From Halalkalibacter krulwichiae (GTDB lineage: Bacteria > Bacillota > Bacilli > Bacillales > Bacillaceae_D), in NCBI RefSeq assembly GCF_002109385.1, contig NZ_CP020814.1, positions 4,487,501 through 4,551,500 on the forward strand: a stretch of 64,000 nt of DNA, written 5' to 3'. Each line of letters opens with the position of its first letter. The first letter of the stretch is position 1. This document shows, in pieces, positions 37,042 to 45,823 of the stretch. Below the pieces are notes generated by a model. The model was not told the origin of the DNA, did no database searches, and saw only the letters and a program-made list of their open reading frames with translations. The translations under genes and the position numbers were made by a program.

Positions 37042-37252
37042 TCTCATTGAATTGTCCTATTCATCATGTGTAACGTGTAAATAATCACGTCCATATACCC
37101 AGTTTGGTCAGAACTATCTTTCAGGCTGAAATGATCGGATTGAAGCAGCCTACGCACATGACCACCATTCGTTCATTATAACGAAAGGATCTCAGACTTT
37201 TCTATCGCATCGATAAATAAATATACAATCCCTTGCATCTCCCTCGAAAAAG

Positions 37253-37294
37253 TAAAAAAGCAATGAAGAGGCGCAAACCCCTCCATTACTTTTT
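37253..37294 (-). terminator. Terminator after NADPH-dependent FMN reductase
   Basis: AAAAAGTAATGGAGGGG / CTCTTCATTGCTTTTTT imperfect stem with T-run on the minus strand. Confidence 0.75.
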
Positions 37295-37295
37295 A

Positions 37296-37838
37296 TTATC
37301 TTAATGATTTTAAAGCTCCACTCCAAGCATGAACTTGATCTAACATCGCCTCAACATTATCTAGATGAAGATCCGCCGGCTTGAACACACTCCCGTTCTC
37401 AAAATCAGTAAATAAAGATAACGTAGGGTGCACTCGTACATCAGCGATCATTAACTCACCCATAATCCCACGCAGATGTTCAGCCGCCCTCGCACCACCA
37501 GTAGATCCATAACTTACGATACCAGCCGCTTTATTATTCCAAGCTTCCCTAGCAGAATCAAGTGCATTTTTCAGAGCTCCTGTAATGCTATGGTTGTATT
37601 CCTGAACAATGAAAACGAACCCATCAAGACTAGACAACTTTTCATTCCAAGCTGCGATCCCAGGTTCTTCTCCTGTACCTTCTCCCAATAGCGGCAACTC
37701 AAAGTCTGCAATATCTACAATCTCGTAATCAGCATCTTCACGCTTATCAGCAATCCCCTTTACCCATTCGCCTACTTGAGGACTTACACGCCCTTGACGT
37801 GTACTTCCTAAAATAATTCCAATCTTCAACTTTGACAT
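37296..37838 (-). CDS. NADPH-dependent FMN reductase / azoreductase (YhdA-like)
   Basis: 180 residues of the flavodoxin-like NADPH_FMN_red family. The FMN phosphate loop is GIILGSTRQGRVSP (about 6-19), followed by VQEYNHSITGALKNALD and the YGSTGGARAAEHLR segment. This is the pattern of B. subtilis YhdA (Azr). It reduces FMN, azo dyes or quinones; the physiological substrate is unknown. Confidence 0.85.
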   Translation of the reverse strand: MSKLKIGIILGSTRQGRVSPQVGEWVKGIADKREDADYEIVDIADFELPLLGEGTGEEPGIAAWNEKLSSLDGFVFIVQEYNHSITGALKNALDSAREAWNNKAAGIVSYGSTGGARAAEHLRGIMGELMIADVRVHPTLSLFTDFENGSVFKPADLHLDNVEAMLDQVHAWSGALKSLR

Positions 37839-38002
37839 TCCTTCGTCTCCTCCTTTAAACCAACTTCAAAGTAAGCATATATCCGGATTTCATTTCGTGG
37901 AAGTAGGCACTTTAAAGTTGCATAGTATACAAAACGATACCTTCTCAAACCAGTTTTTAAACCTCATTTTTCTCCATAGTAGTATCCCTTTTAAATATAG
38001 AA

Positions 38003-38037
38003 AAGGCTCAAGCGAAGGTTACACTTCTCCTGAGCCT
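38003..38037 (-). terminator. Terminator after the ParR-like gene
   Basis: AGGCTCAGGAGAAGTG and CTTCGCTTGAGCCT form a stem followed by T4 on the minus strand. Confidence 0.8.
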
Positions 38038-38042
38038 ATTAC

Positions 38043-38651
38043 CTATTTATTTAATTGCGCCAAGAAATCCCCTAATAAATCTTCTCCACTTTCTTCTTCC
38101 TCTTCCTTAGGCTCTTCTCTTGAAGCTGCAATTTCTTCACTGGCTGTACCCCAGTCAAAGTTCATAAGGTCATCTTCAAAATCATCACTTTTCTCGCCCT
38201 CTGATGGTGTTACCTCTTCAAGCAACGAATGATCCTCTTCGTTACTTTCCTCATTCTCCATTATCGGTTGATGCTCTTGTAAATAAAGAGCTTCTTCGAT
38301 ATCTAGAGATTGGCTGTTTAGCGACGCTAAGACTGACGTGGCCCGAACAGGATCACAAAGAAGCTGATAGATAATATTTCCAAGCAAAGCTTCGGAGTGG
38401 GAATGCTTAAGCCAACTACGTTGCTCTTTGCTAAGCTGCCGCGGTATAGGAATGGTTACCGTTTCTCGCTCTTTTGCCAGGGAGTTACTCACACCCTCTA
38501 GAGCAAACTGTGCAATCTTACTAGAAAAATTTCTCCGCTCTGTTTCTTTAAGCTTTTGTAATTGTTTAAGAATGTGATCAGGTGTATCAGAAGGAAGACG
38601 GAATGTTATCGCCTGCCCTCTCTGTATCTCATTCGTCCCCTTTTTTACCAT
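38043..38651 (-). CDS. ParR-like DNA-binding adaptor with acidic tail
   Basis: 202 residues. The N-terminal portion (about 10-60: QAITFRLPSDTPDHILKQLQKLKETE) has the shape of a ribbon-helix-helix/ParR-type DNA-binding domain. A middle helical part is followed by a highly acidic C-terminal tail (about 130-195, dominated by E and D) ending LLGDFLAQLNK. It lies 131 bases downstream of the ParM-like gene on the same strand. In type II segregation ParR binds the centromere and caps ParM filaments through its C-terminus. Homology is not certain; assignment rests on fold-like pattern and gene order. Confidence 0.72.
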   Translation of the reverse strand: MVKKGTNEIQRGQAITFRLPSDTPDHILKQLQKLKETERRNFSSKIAQFALEGVSNSLAKERETVTIPIPRQLSKEQRSWLKHSHSEALLGNIIYQLLCDPVRATSVLASLNSQSLDIEEALYLQEHQPIMENEESNEEDHSLLEEVTPSEGEKSDDFEDDLMNFDWGTASEEIAASREEPKEEEEESGEDLLGDFLAQLNK

Positions 38652-38678
38652 AAAATCACCCTACTAGTTTTATAGCTA

Positions 38679-38704
38679 CTGAAAAAGCCTACCACCTTTT
38701 TCAG
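38679..38704 (-). other. Hairpin 1 between parM-like and parR-like genes
   Basis: Perfect 9-bp arms CTGAAAAAG / CTTTTTCAG with an 8-base loop in the 131-base intercistronic gap. No long T-run follows, so it may be a processing or attenuation structure. A CTACTAGTTTT direct repeat flanks both hairpins (38661 and 38780). Confidence 0.6.
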
Positions 38705-38743
38705 TGCCTCGTTTATAAAGCAATGTCTTCCTCACCGCCTAGA

Positions 38744-38780
38744 GGTTACCGAAAAAGGTTGAAGCTAGCTTTTTGTAACC
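38744..38780 (-). other. Hairpin 2 downstream of parM-like gene
   Basis: GGTTACCGAAAAAG / CTTTTTGTAACC long stem immediately after the ParM-like stop codon. Its arms share the AAAAAG/CTTTTT core with hairpin 1, so the two could pair alternatively. Confidence 0.6.
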
Positions 38781-38782
38781 TA

Positions 38783-39964
38783 CTAGTTTTTTACAGCTTT
38801 TTTATCTGCTTCTTTATTGTTTTCTTTGTTGTTTTTACGATCAAATGCAGCAATTAACTTATAGTAAGCATTCGCCATCATCCAGATGCTTTCTTTCTCA
38901 TCTTCAAAGAAACCAATGTTATATCCATCCAAATTGTTATTTAACGTTGTTAAGTAATCCTTTAACACCATCGCACCACCACCAACGAAATAAGCAATTT
39001 CCGTTTGCGAATTCTTTTGCCATACATTACGCAAATGACGATATTGCTTCTTGGCAAGTTCTAGCAAGATGCGATCCGTAATATCATGGACGCTTGTCCG
39101 ACTACCTTTGACCATGATGTGGTTACGATCATGTTTTTTCGTTAAAATTTCTACTACATCTCTACGACTATCTAACTCTACACCATGTTTTGTACGAATT
39201 TCTTCACGAATCGCCTCTAATGATTCAGACACACCAAGGTTAAACCCTTGCGCTTTATCATCATCAACATTGCGATTTTTAACAACAGCAATATCCGTTG
39301 AAAGACCACCGATATCCTGAATAATGATTTGCTTGTCCACTAAATCTCTATTAATAATAGTAAGGTTATTATCCATCACTAGATTAATATACGCAGCAAA
39401 TCCCTCAGGATACACTTTCAATTGATCAAACCTAATATTAACTTTTAGACCTTGATACTTAGGTGTTACTAAAAATTCAACTTGGTGAACAGAGCTCAAT
39501 AAACGAGAACGGTACCCTACATCTTTTCCTTCCTTCACTTCACGAAGAGGAAGACCTGTCCCTAGCGTGTAATTTGCATCAATTACATTATTCGTTTTTT
39601 TGAAAAGCGATCCATTCTCTTCTCTAACTGCATCTAAAGCTAATGTCGCAAATAACATTACAAGCGTTTGGTCCTCTTCTGACTTACTGCTTCCAGGATC
39701 CAACTCAGAAGGATTGTCACTTTTTGTAGCTAAGTTTCCAACTCGATAGATAACATTGTTCTCCTTTAACGCTGGCGAGTGAACACGAATATGTATTCCA
39801 TCCAATGGATCTTTGTCATTTAAATCTTCAATCCCTATCACAGGACGATCTTCTGTATCTCTAGCAATCACATTAGGGATATTTAATTCGAAATCTGTTT
39901 TTCCAAATAAAGCTTTAACTGAATCATTTCCAACATCAATTGCAGCAATTCTACTTTTACTCAT
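38783..39964 (-). CDS. ParM/StbA-family actin-like protein
   Basis: 393 residues of the actin/Hsp70 ATPase fold. Phosphate-1 loop AAIDVGNDSVKALFG (7-21), phosphate-2 QDIGGLSTD (216-224) and adenosine motif YFVGGGAMV (325-333) are all present. The charged C-terminal tail (KNNKENNKEADKK) is unusual. It is closest to plasmid-segregation actins (ParM/StbA, Alp types), not MreB or FtsA. An iteron array lies just upstream and a ParR-like gene just downstream, the layout of type II partition loci. The surroundings are chromosomal housekeeping genes. Confidence 0.88.
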   Translation of the reverse strand: MSKSRIAAIDVGNDSVKALFGKTDFELNIPNVIARDTEDRPVIGIEDLNDKDPLDGIHIRVHSPALKENNVIYRVGNLATKSDNPSELDPGSSKSEEDQTLVMLFATLALDAVREENGSLFKKTNNVIDANYTLGTGLPLREVKEGKDVGYRSRLLSSVHQVEFLVTPKYQGLKVNIRFDQLKVYPEGFAAYINLVMDNNLTIINRDLVDKQIIIQDIGGLSTDIAVVKNRNVDDDKAQGFNLGVSESLEAIREEIRTKHGVELDSRRDVVEILTKKHDRNHIMVKGSRTSVHDITDRILLELAKKQYRHLRNVWQKNSQTEIAYFVGGGAMVLKDYLTTLNNNLDGYNIGFFEDEKESIWMMANAYYKLIAAFDRKNNKENNKEADKKAVKN

Positions 39965-40070
39965 AATTAATTACCACACCTTCCGGACGAATTTTCAGGG
40001 GATAAAACTAGTTTTTCCCACATACTAACAGATTATTACAGACCGCTAGATTCGTCAATCACCCTTTAGT

Positions 40071-40230
40071 TGTAAACATGCACGTATACATGTATACATT
40101 TTCGTGTACATGTGTACAATTAGGTAAACATACTGACACAACAACATGTATACAACTTTGCACACATGTACACTTTTATGTATACGGTCCGTGTACATTA
40201 TGTAAACATGTATACATTATTGTATACATG
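40071..40230. repeat. parC-like centromere iteron array
   Basis: About thirteen copies of a GTATAC-like hexamer (GTATAC, GTAAAC, GTGTAC, GTACAC) usually within TGTATACATG. Core starts at 40072, 40084, 40092, 40104, 40112, 40124, 40148, 40168, 40180, 40191, 40202, 40210 and 40222. Spacings alternate 12 and 8 bases at first, i.e. a 20-bp (two-turn) period, with a central gap. The array sits 107 bases upstream of the ParM-like start, the expected place for a centromere that is also the operator. The rest of 39965-40070 shows no clear motif. Confidence 0.87.
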
Positions 40231-40283
40231 ACCTTTTTTCCTATTATTTCTTTGCAACTATTCTCCTCTTCTCCTCCTTCATA

Positions 40284-40326
40284 AAAAAGAGCGATTCAAC
40301 GAATCCACCGTTTTAATCGCTCTTTT
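40284..40326. terminator. Terminator after histidine kinase
   Basis: AAAAGAGCGATT / AATCGCTCTTTT arms; on the minus strand followed by T's. It separates the kinase from the iteron array. Confidence 0.88.
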
Positions 40327-40344
40327 ATATAGGAACTCCCCTAT

Positions 40345-41553
40345 TCACTTAGAGACAGAAGGAAAACATATCGTTGCCTTCGTTCCTTTTCCTTTCTCGC
40401 TCGAGAATTGTAATGTACCATTGTAACTTTGAACAATGTTTTGACAAATCATTAGACCTAACCCTGTACCTTTGCTTTTTAAGGAGTAAAATAAAGAGCC
40501 AATTGAATGGAGTTCCTCCTTACTCATTCCTTTGCCCTGATCAATGACATCAATGATCACTTGCTTTTTCTGTTCTCTTGCCGTTATTTGAATGATCTCT
40601 CCACTAGGAGACGCTTCAATTGCATTTTTAATTACATTAATCATTAGTTGTTTAAATTCCATTGGTGTGCAACTCACATAACACTTCTGTGCACGGACAT
40701 CTATCATAATATTATTAAGCAAAGCAAAAGAGTCAATAATGTCAACGACATCATGCAACGCCTCTTTTATGTTTATTCGAACCGTATTTCTCCCCTCTTT
40801 TGGATTAGCAACAGATAAGAAATCAGTGATAACTGTTTCTGCTACCTTTAATTCTTCTAACATTAATAAGAAATGCTTTTTTTTCTCTTCTCCTAAAGAG
40901 TGATCATGGGAATACAATTGAATAAATCCTTTAACAACCGTAATTGGGTTTCTTATTTCATGAGCAACAGCTGCAGCTAATTGTCCTGTCGTCTTCATCC
41001 GTTCTGTTTGTTGAATTTGTTCAAAGTACATTTGCTGTTTCTTAATCCGTGTATAAGAAAGATAAAAAATTAAAAAAAACACAGCCTGACTAGCAAAGAA
41101 ATTAAAAATATTTCCTTCTAGGTCAGAATAGAGATATTGATACACTTGTCCTTGGTCAATTAAAGCAACATAACTAAATATCATACTCAGAAAAAAAACA
41201 TTCAGAGCTAGAGATAAATAAACCAATCTAGGTAGAAAGAATAGAATCGCTATACCAGGAAGAAAACAGACTAACACTAAATTTGATGACGTTTCTGGAT
41301 AGACAAGTAACAAAGTATAAAAGTAAACAAAGGCTACTAAGACCATCGTTGTCTTCATGGAGTTCGTTTCACGCTTAGGATAAACCCACAGAAGCACAAT
41401 TCCTACAAGAACAATGAATGAATGCCAAATCAACCCCCACCCTACTCCATCTTCGCGCCAATATAAAGGCAATGCGCCAAGAATCATTAGGGTTGAAAGA
41501 ATGGCAATTGACATATGATAAAACTTCAAATTAGAGCTATGTAAATCCTTCAA
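40345..41553 (-). CDS. Sensor histidine kinase, sporulation-kinase type
   Basis: 402 residues: about six N-terminal membrane segments (15-175) without a large sensor loop, then the HisKA box VAHEIRNPITVVKGFIQLYS (phosphoacceptor His), and HATPase boxes N (INVIKNAIEAS), G1 (DQGKGMS) and G2 (GTGLGLMICQNIV). The H-box sequence is of the KinA-KinE/Spo0F-phosphorelay type. No response-regulator gene adjoins it, an orphan layout also typical of sporulation kinases. TTG 41553 is chosen with AAGGGATG 7 bases upstream; the longer frame lacks a site. Confidence 0.86.
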   Translation of the reverse strand: MKDLHSSNLKFYHMSIAILSTLMILGALPLYWREDGVGWGLIWHSFIVLVGIVLLWVYPKRETNSMKTTMVLVAFVYFYTLLLVYPETSSNLVLVCFLPGIAILFFLPRLVYLSLALNVFFLSMIFSYVALIDQGQVYQYLYSDLEGNIFNFFASQAVFFLIFYLSYTRIKKQQMYFEQIQQTERMKTTGQLAAAVAHEIRNPITVVKGFIQLYSHDHSLGEEKKKHFLLMLEELKVAETVITDFLSVANPKEGRNTVRINIKEALHDVVDIIDSFALLNNIMIDVRAQKCYVSCTPMEFKQLMINVIKNAIEASPSGEIIQITAREQKKQVIIDVIDQGKGMSKEELHSIGSLFYSLKSKGTGLGLMICQNIVQSYNGTLQFSSEKGKGTKATICFPSVSK

Positions 41554-41757
41554 TATGTAACATCCCTTTATTAGTAAATAATATAGCTCTAGAGTACCAT
41601 TATCTAAATCGTAGTTAAAGGTATGACCTATCAATAATAAATTTAGAATTTGTGTCTCTCTCTTTTATCCTTCTATTTCATAAATACATAAGAAATTCTG
41701 AATGACGATTCCAGTGCATATCATAATTTATGTTCCTTTAAACGTTAGGAGGTTATT

Positions 41758-42810
41758 ATGGCAGATCGACTTAACCGAAATGCGAAACCAACTTTAACGA
41801 CTCGAAGCTTACATCCTGAAAACAAGGAAGCCCCCTTTCCTTTCATCGGAAATGATTCAGTCCCTACCTCATTGTTCTACAAGAGAAATCATTTTGATTA
41901 CCCTTCACTCACCTATTTAAATTATTGGCTGCCTATTGGTGGATTTGTTACGACACCAAAAGTATTCTCGATGCAAGATCTAAAAAACCTCCCATCTAAA
42001 ACCTTAAAAGTAGTGCTAGAATGTGCAGGCAATAAAAGAAGTTATTTCAGACCAAAAGTATTCGGCGAACAGTGGGAAAAAGGAGCAATCAATCAAGGCT
42101 TTTGGACGGGTGTTCCTTTAAAAACCTTGCTACACTCTGTAGGCATTCAAAAAGAAGTAACAGAAGTGATTATTGAAGGTTATGACAAAGGAAAAAAAAC
42201 AGGTTCAAACACACTTCATTCATTCAAAAGAAGCTTACCACTCGAAAAAGCGCTTGATCCAGATACGCTCATAGCCTATGAATACAATGAACAACCCATC
42301 CCCTTTGAACATGGTTTTCCCCTCCGCTTGATTGTGCCAAATTGGTATGCAATGGCTTCCGTAAAGTGGATCAAACAAATCACTTTACACATCGGGACAT
42401 TTAAAGGTCCTTTTCAGACAGAGGATTACGTTTATTATCCACATGTGGATAACGACCAAGATTCTTTTCCGGTAACTATCCACAATGTGAATTCATCGAT
42501 CCAACAACCTTTAGATAAACAAATCCTTACGAAAGGTTCGCATACGATAACAGGAATAGCATGGACCGGTTTAGGTTCGATTTCTAAAGTTGAAATTAGT
42601 ATCGATCACGGAACAACTTGGTCCCAGACTGCTATCCAACGGTCGGTAACTGACCGTTACGCTTGGACTTCATGGACATATGAGTGGGTAGTTGAAGAAA
42701 AAGGCGAATATACAATTATGGCAAAGGCGACTGATACAAACGGGCGTACGCAACCCCTCACCCCTTTTGGAACCGAAAAGGGTACGGATATAATGCTATT
42801 GATCAAGTGA
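41758..42810 (+). CDS. Sulfite oxidase-like molybdopterin oxidoreductase (YuiH-like)
   Basis: 350 residues. The molybdopterin-binding domain has the Mo-ligand cysteine in VLECAGNKRSYF (about 89) and the typical GFPLRLIVPNWYAMASVKWI segment. The C-terminal domain is Ig-like (Mo-co dimerisation, GIAWTGLGSISKVEISIDHGTTW). No signal peptide and no haem domain. This is the YuiH branch of the family; electron acceptor and substrate are not known. ATG follows TTAGGAGG. Confidence 0.88.
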   Translation: MADRLNRNAKPTLTTRSLHPENKEAPFPFIGNDSVPTSLFYKRNHFDYPSLTYLNYWLPIGGFVTTPKVFSMQDLKNLPSKTLKVVLECAGNKRSYFRPKVFGEQWEKGAINQGFWTGVPLKTLLHSVGIQKEVTEVIIEGYDKGKKTGSNTLHSFKRSLPLEKALDPDTLIAYEYNEQPIPFEHGFPLRLIVPNWYAMASVKWIKQITLHIGTFKGPFQTEDYVYYPHVDNDQDSFPVTIHNVNSSIQQPLDKQILTKGSHTITGIAWTGLGSISKVEISIDHGTTWSQTAIQRSVTDRYAWTSWTYEWVVEEKGEYTIMAKATDTNGRTQPLTPFGTEKGTDIMLLIK

Positions 42811-42874
42811 AAGTAAAGGTTGAGTAGAAGGCTTGCCTCCTTTAAAATAACCTAACCGGAACGTCTGCACCCAT

Positions 42875-42912
42875 TAAAAAAGACGGAAATCGCATTGATT
42901 TCCGTCTTTTTT
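42875..42912. terminator. Bidirectional terminator
   Basis: AAAAAAGACGGAAAT / ATTTCCGTCTTTTTT arms between convergent genes. Confidence 0.92.
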
Positions 42913-42930
42913 CTTTCGTACGCGTGTCTC

Positions 42931-43989
42931 TTAGTTTTGTGTTTGCTTTATTTGTTTGCTCCGTAATTGCCCACATGCAGCATCAATATCGGTGCCGTGT
43001 TCAATTCGAATTCCACAATGAATTCCATTTTTCTTTAATACATCATAAAAGGAAAGGATCGATTTCTCATCACTTCTTTGATATTGACTATGCTCATCGA
43101 CTGGATTATATGGGATTAAATTAACATAAGCACGGCGATTTCCGATTAAATCAGCAAGCTCTTTAGCATGCTCTTTTTGATCATTAACATCTTTTAGCAA
43201 GATATATTCCAACGTAATTCTTCGATTAGACTTTTCGATATAATAATCAATAGCTGGCATTAACTTATCCAACGGAATAGCGCGGTTGATTTTCATGATT
43301 CTTGTACGCAATTCATCATTAGGTGCATGGAGTGAAATCGCTAAGTTTACTTGTAACTTCAAATCAGTAAACTCATAAATTTTATTCGCTAGCCCACTTG
43401 TTGAAACAGTAATATGTCTCGGTCCAATCTCAAGCCCTTTTTGATCTTTAACAATCTGCAAAAAGTCTACCATGTTCTCAAAGTTATCGAATGGCTCCCC
43501 AATACCCATAATAACAATATGGCTTACCTTCTCGCCTTTGCCTACTTGATCAAAATGTAATTGGACCTTCATAATTTGTTCAACTATCTCACCGCTTGAT
43601 AAATCACGATCCTTTTTTAACAACCCACTTGCACAGAAACTACAGCCGATATTACAGCCTACCTGAGTCGTTACACAAACGGATAATCCATATTTATGTC
43701 TCATTAAAACGGTCTCAATGAGGTTACCATCTTGAAGCTTAAATAAAAATTTAATCGTCCCGTCTGCTGATTCTTGTTTTACATGTTCAGTTAACGTTTC
43801 AATTAAAAAGTGGTCTTCTAAAAGCTTCAAACAGTCTTCATTCACGCCCGTCATTTTTGAAAAATCAGTTACCCGCTTACGATACAACCACTCCCATACT
43901 TGTTCTGCTCGTCCCTTTTTATGTCCACGTTCTAATAACCACGCTGATAATTGTTCAAAAGTTAATCCATAGATGGATTGTTTATTCAT
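42931..43989 (-). CDS. RlmN/Cfr-family radical SAM RNA methyltransferase
   Basis: 352 residues: an N-terminal helical domain, the radical SAM cluster motif [10 protein letters not shown], the SAM-binding GIGEPFDNF and C-terminal CGQLRS with the methyl-accepting/resolving cysteine (ACGQL). RlmN methylates C2 of A2503 in 23S rRNA (and tRNA); Cfr methylates C8 and gives antibiotic resistance. Most of the core is RlmN-like, but the C-terminal part ([17 protein letters not shown]) reads more like Cfr. Standard rlmN in Bacillus sits beside stp-prkC; this one does not, so it may be a second copy. Confidence 0.85.
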   Translation of the reverse strand: MNKQSIYGLTFEQLSAWLLERGHKKGRAEQVWEWLYRKRVTDFSKMTGVNEDCLKLLEDHFLIETLTEHVKQESADGTIKFLFKLQDGNLIETVLMRHKYGLSVCVTTQVGCNIGCSFCASGLLKKDRDLSSGEIVEQIMKVQLHFDQVGKGEKVSHIVIMGIGEPFDNFENMVDFLQIVKDQKGLEIGPRHITVSTSGLANKIYEFTDLKLQVNLAISLHAPNDELRTRIMKINRAIPLDKLMPAIDYYIEKSNRRITLEYILLKDVNDQKEHAKELADLIGNRRAYVNLIPYNPVDEHSQYQRSDEKSILSFYDVLKKNGIHCGIRIEHGTDIDAACGQLRSKQIKQTQN

Positions 43990-44289
43990 TGTGTTACCCT
44001 CTTTTCAATGCATTTACATTACAGCCTATTCTACTAAAATCCGCTTTAGCTAGCAATTCATCTCTATTTTCGCAAAGATCGAAAATGGAAACAAGCCGTA
44101 TCATCTTTATTCCTCATTTTAACATTTATAAGAGTTTCTTATTCAAAGCATCCCCTCACCAATTAAGATCGAATCTTTAGCTGCTTCTATAATTTCCTTG
44201 CGATAATTGATATGATAAGAAGAGCTAGTTTTGCTAAAAGAAAATGATTATGATTACACTAACTAAAACACACTGGAGTGAACACTACG

Positions 44290-45462
44290 TTGGAATCAAA
44301 GAAAGCATTGCCTATATTATTTGCTACGATGTTTTTGGTCATGGTTGGGTTTGGAATTATTATCCCGGTTATGCCTTTTTACGCTGAAGAGATCGGCGCT
44401 TCTCCTACACAATTAGGCTTATTAATGGCTGTTTATTCTGTTATGCAACTCATCTTTGCACCAATGTGGGGAAGAATTTCTGATCGAATTGGTCGAAAGC
44501 CTATCATTATGATTGGAATCTTTGGACTTGCTCTTTCTTTTTTCCTCACTGCTATAGCTACAAGCCTTTCGATGCTATTTATTGCTAGAGTCGTCGGCGG
44601 TTTTTTCTCCTCTGCTAATATGCCGACTGTAATGGCTTATGTTGCTGATATTACAACAGATGAAGACCGTGGAAAGGGAATGGGCTTAATTGGTGCCTCC
44701 GTTGGCTTAGGCTTCATCTTCGGCCCAGCGATTGGCGGGATTTTCTCACAATCCAGTTTGAGTACGCCATTTTACTTAGCAGGATTCTCATCATTGATTA
44801 CCTTTTTCCTCGTTTTATTTGTCTTACAGGAATCAATGACACCAGAACAACGAAACAATCAATCAAGAAAAAGACTTCCTTTACGTGATGCAATGAAAGG
44901 ACCTGTGTCCATTCTCTTTTTCTTGCAGTTATTTGTTTCTTTATCATTATCTGGGCTTGAAGCTACCTTTGCTTATTTTGCCTATGCAAAAGCAGGTCTA
45001 GGTTCGGTTGAACTTGGCTATATCTTTATGATTATGGGATTCGCTGGTGCCCTTGTACAAGGTGGCTTAGTCGGCAGATTAACGAAGAAGTATGGCGAAG
45101 GTCCTGTCATTCAAATAGGGATTGCGATTTCAGCACTCGGTTTTTTTCTTATTTTGTTTATCAATAGTTTCACAACAGCTGCTATTTTCTTAACGATTTT
45201 TGGAATTGGAAATGGCTTTATTCGCCCAAGTGTTTCTTCCTTATTAACGAAAAAAGCGAAAACAGGTTATGGAAGTACGACAGGCTTATTATCATCGTTT
45301 GATTCTCTTGGTCGAATTATCGGTCCGCCACTCGGAGGGATTTTCTTCTCTATTGCCGTCGGACTACCATATATTTTCGGAATTATTCTTTCAGCATTTG
45401 CTTTCCTCTTATACGTTGTCTATAAATCAAAAGCGAAAGAAGCTGAACCAGGCCTTTCATAA
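44290..45462 (+). CDS. MFS drug-efflux transporter (TetA/Bmr type)
   Basis: 390 residues, 12 predicted membrane segments. Motif A is GRISDRIGRKP (about 60-70) and motif C is GASVGLGFIFGPAIGG (about 137-152), the antiporter signature of DHA1 exporters. It resembles the tetracycline/multidrug group of Bacillus. Substrate unknown. TTG 44290 is 11 bases from CTGGAG; an upstream GTG (44278) overlaps that site. It is divergent from the RlmN/Cfr-like gene, so a shared resistance role is conceivable. Confidence 0.85.
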   Translation: MESKKALPILFATMFLVMVGFGIIIPVMPFYAEEIGASPTQLGLLMAVYSVMQLIFAPMWGRISDRIGRKPIIMIGIFGLALSFFLTAIATSLSMLFIARVVGGFFSSANMPTVMAYVADITTDEDRGKGMGLIGASVGLGFIFGPAIGGIFSQSSLSTPFYLAGFSSLITFFLVLFVLQESMTPEQRNNQSRKRLPLRDAMKGPVSILFFLQLFVSLSLSGLEATFAYFAYAKAGLGSVELGYIFMIMGFAGALVQGGLVGRLTKKYGEGPVIQIGIAISALGFFLILFINSFTTAAIFLTIFGIGNGFIRPSVSSLLTKKAKTGYGSTTGLLSSFDSLGRIIGPPLGGIFFSIAVGLPYIFGIILSAFAFLLYVVYKSKAKEAEPGLS

Positions 45463-45486
45463 TAAGTAAAACAAACAATAAAATAA

Positions 45487-45611
45487 AGCTGGGACAAAGA
45501 GTTTTTATTAATAACGAATGTAATAGATGCATAGCATTTGCAGAAATTTACTTCGCTACGGTATTCATCGTTTATTTTTTAATAAAACAACTTTATTTTT
45601 GTCCCAGCCTT
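45487..45611 (+). repeat. Dispersed intergenic repeat, copy 1
   Basis: A 125-base element bounded by AAGCTGGGACAAA and TTTTTGTCCCAGCCTT. Its interior (GATGCATAGCAT, TACTTCGCTA, AATAAAAC) is shared with copy 2 at 50107-50245 in the opposite orientation. The terminal inverted repeat can act as a terminator for the MFS gene. The rest of the gap (45612-45823) holds nothing recognised. Confidence 0.8.
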
Positions 45612-45823
45612 GTTCTCCTTTTTACGTATTTCAAAAAAGCTTTGTATATAATCTTACAATTAAAAAGACCCCCCTATGCCCTCTTCTACCTCTAAAAATT
45701 TTCCATTGCACAATCCACGCTAGTTAAATTGTACAAAATCGAAATATGTATTAAGTTATTATGAACATCCAACTTCCGCTACCGAAGTGATAGCATAACG
45801 AATAATTGCTTTAGGTGGAAAGG

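Noticed and set aside
38783..39964. MreB/Mbl or FtsA assignment for the actin-like gene
   Set aside because: The sequence lacks MreB-type motifs and the context (iterons upstream, ParR-like gene downstream) fits ParM/StbA.
40071..40230. CRISPR array
   Set aside because: Repeat units are about 10 bp with no spacer of 25-45 bp and no cas genes are present.
40078..40284. A 68-codon ORF across the iteron array with many Cys, His, Thr and Val codons
   Set aside because: It is a by-product of the repeated GTATACATG units; it has no ribosome site and low-complexity composition.
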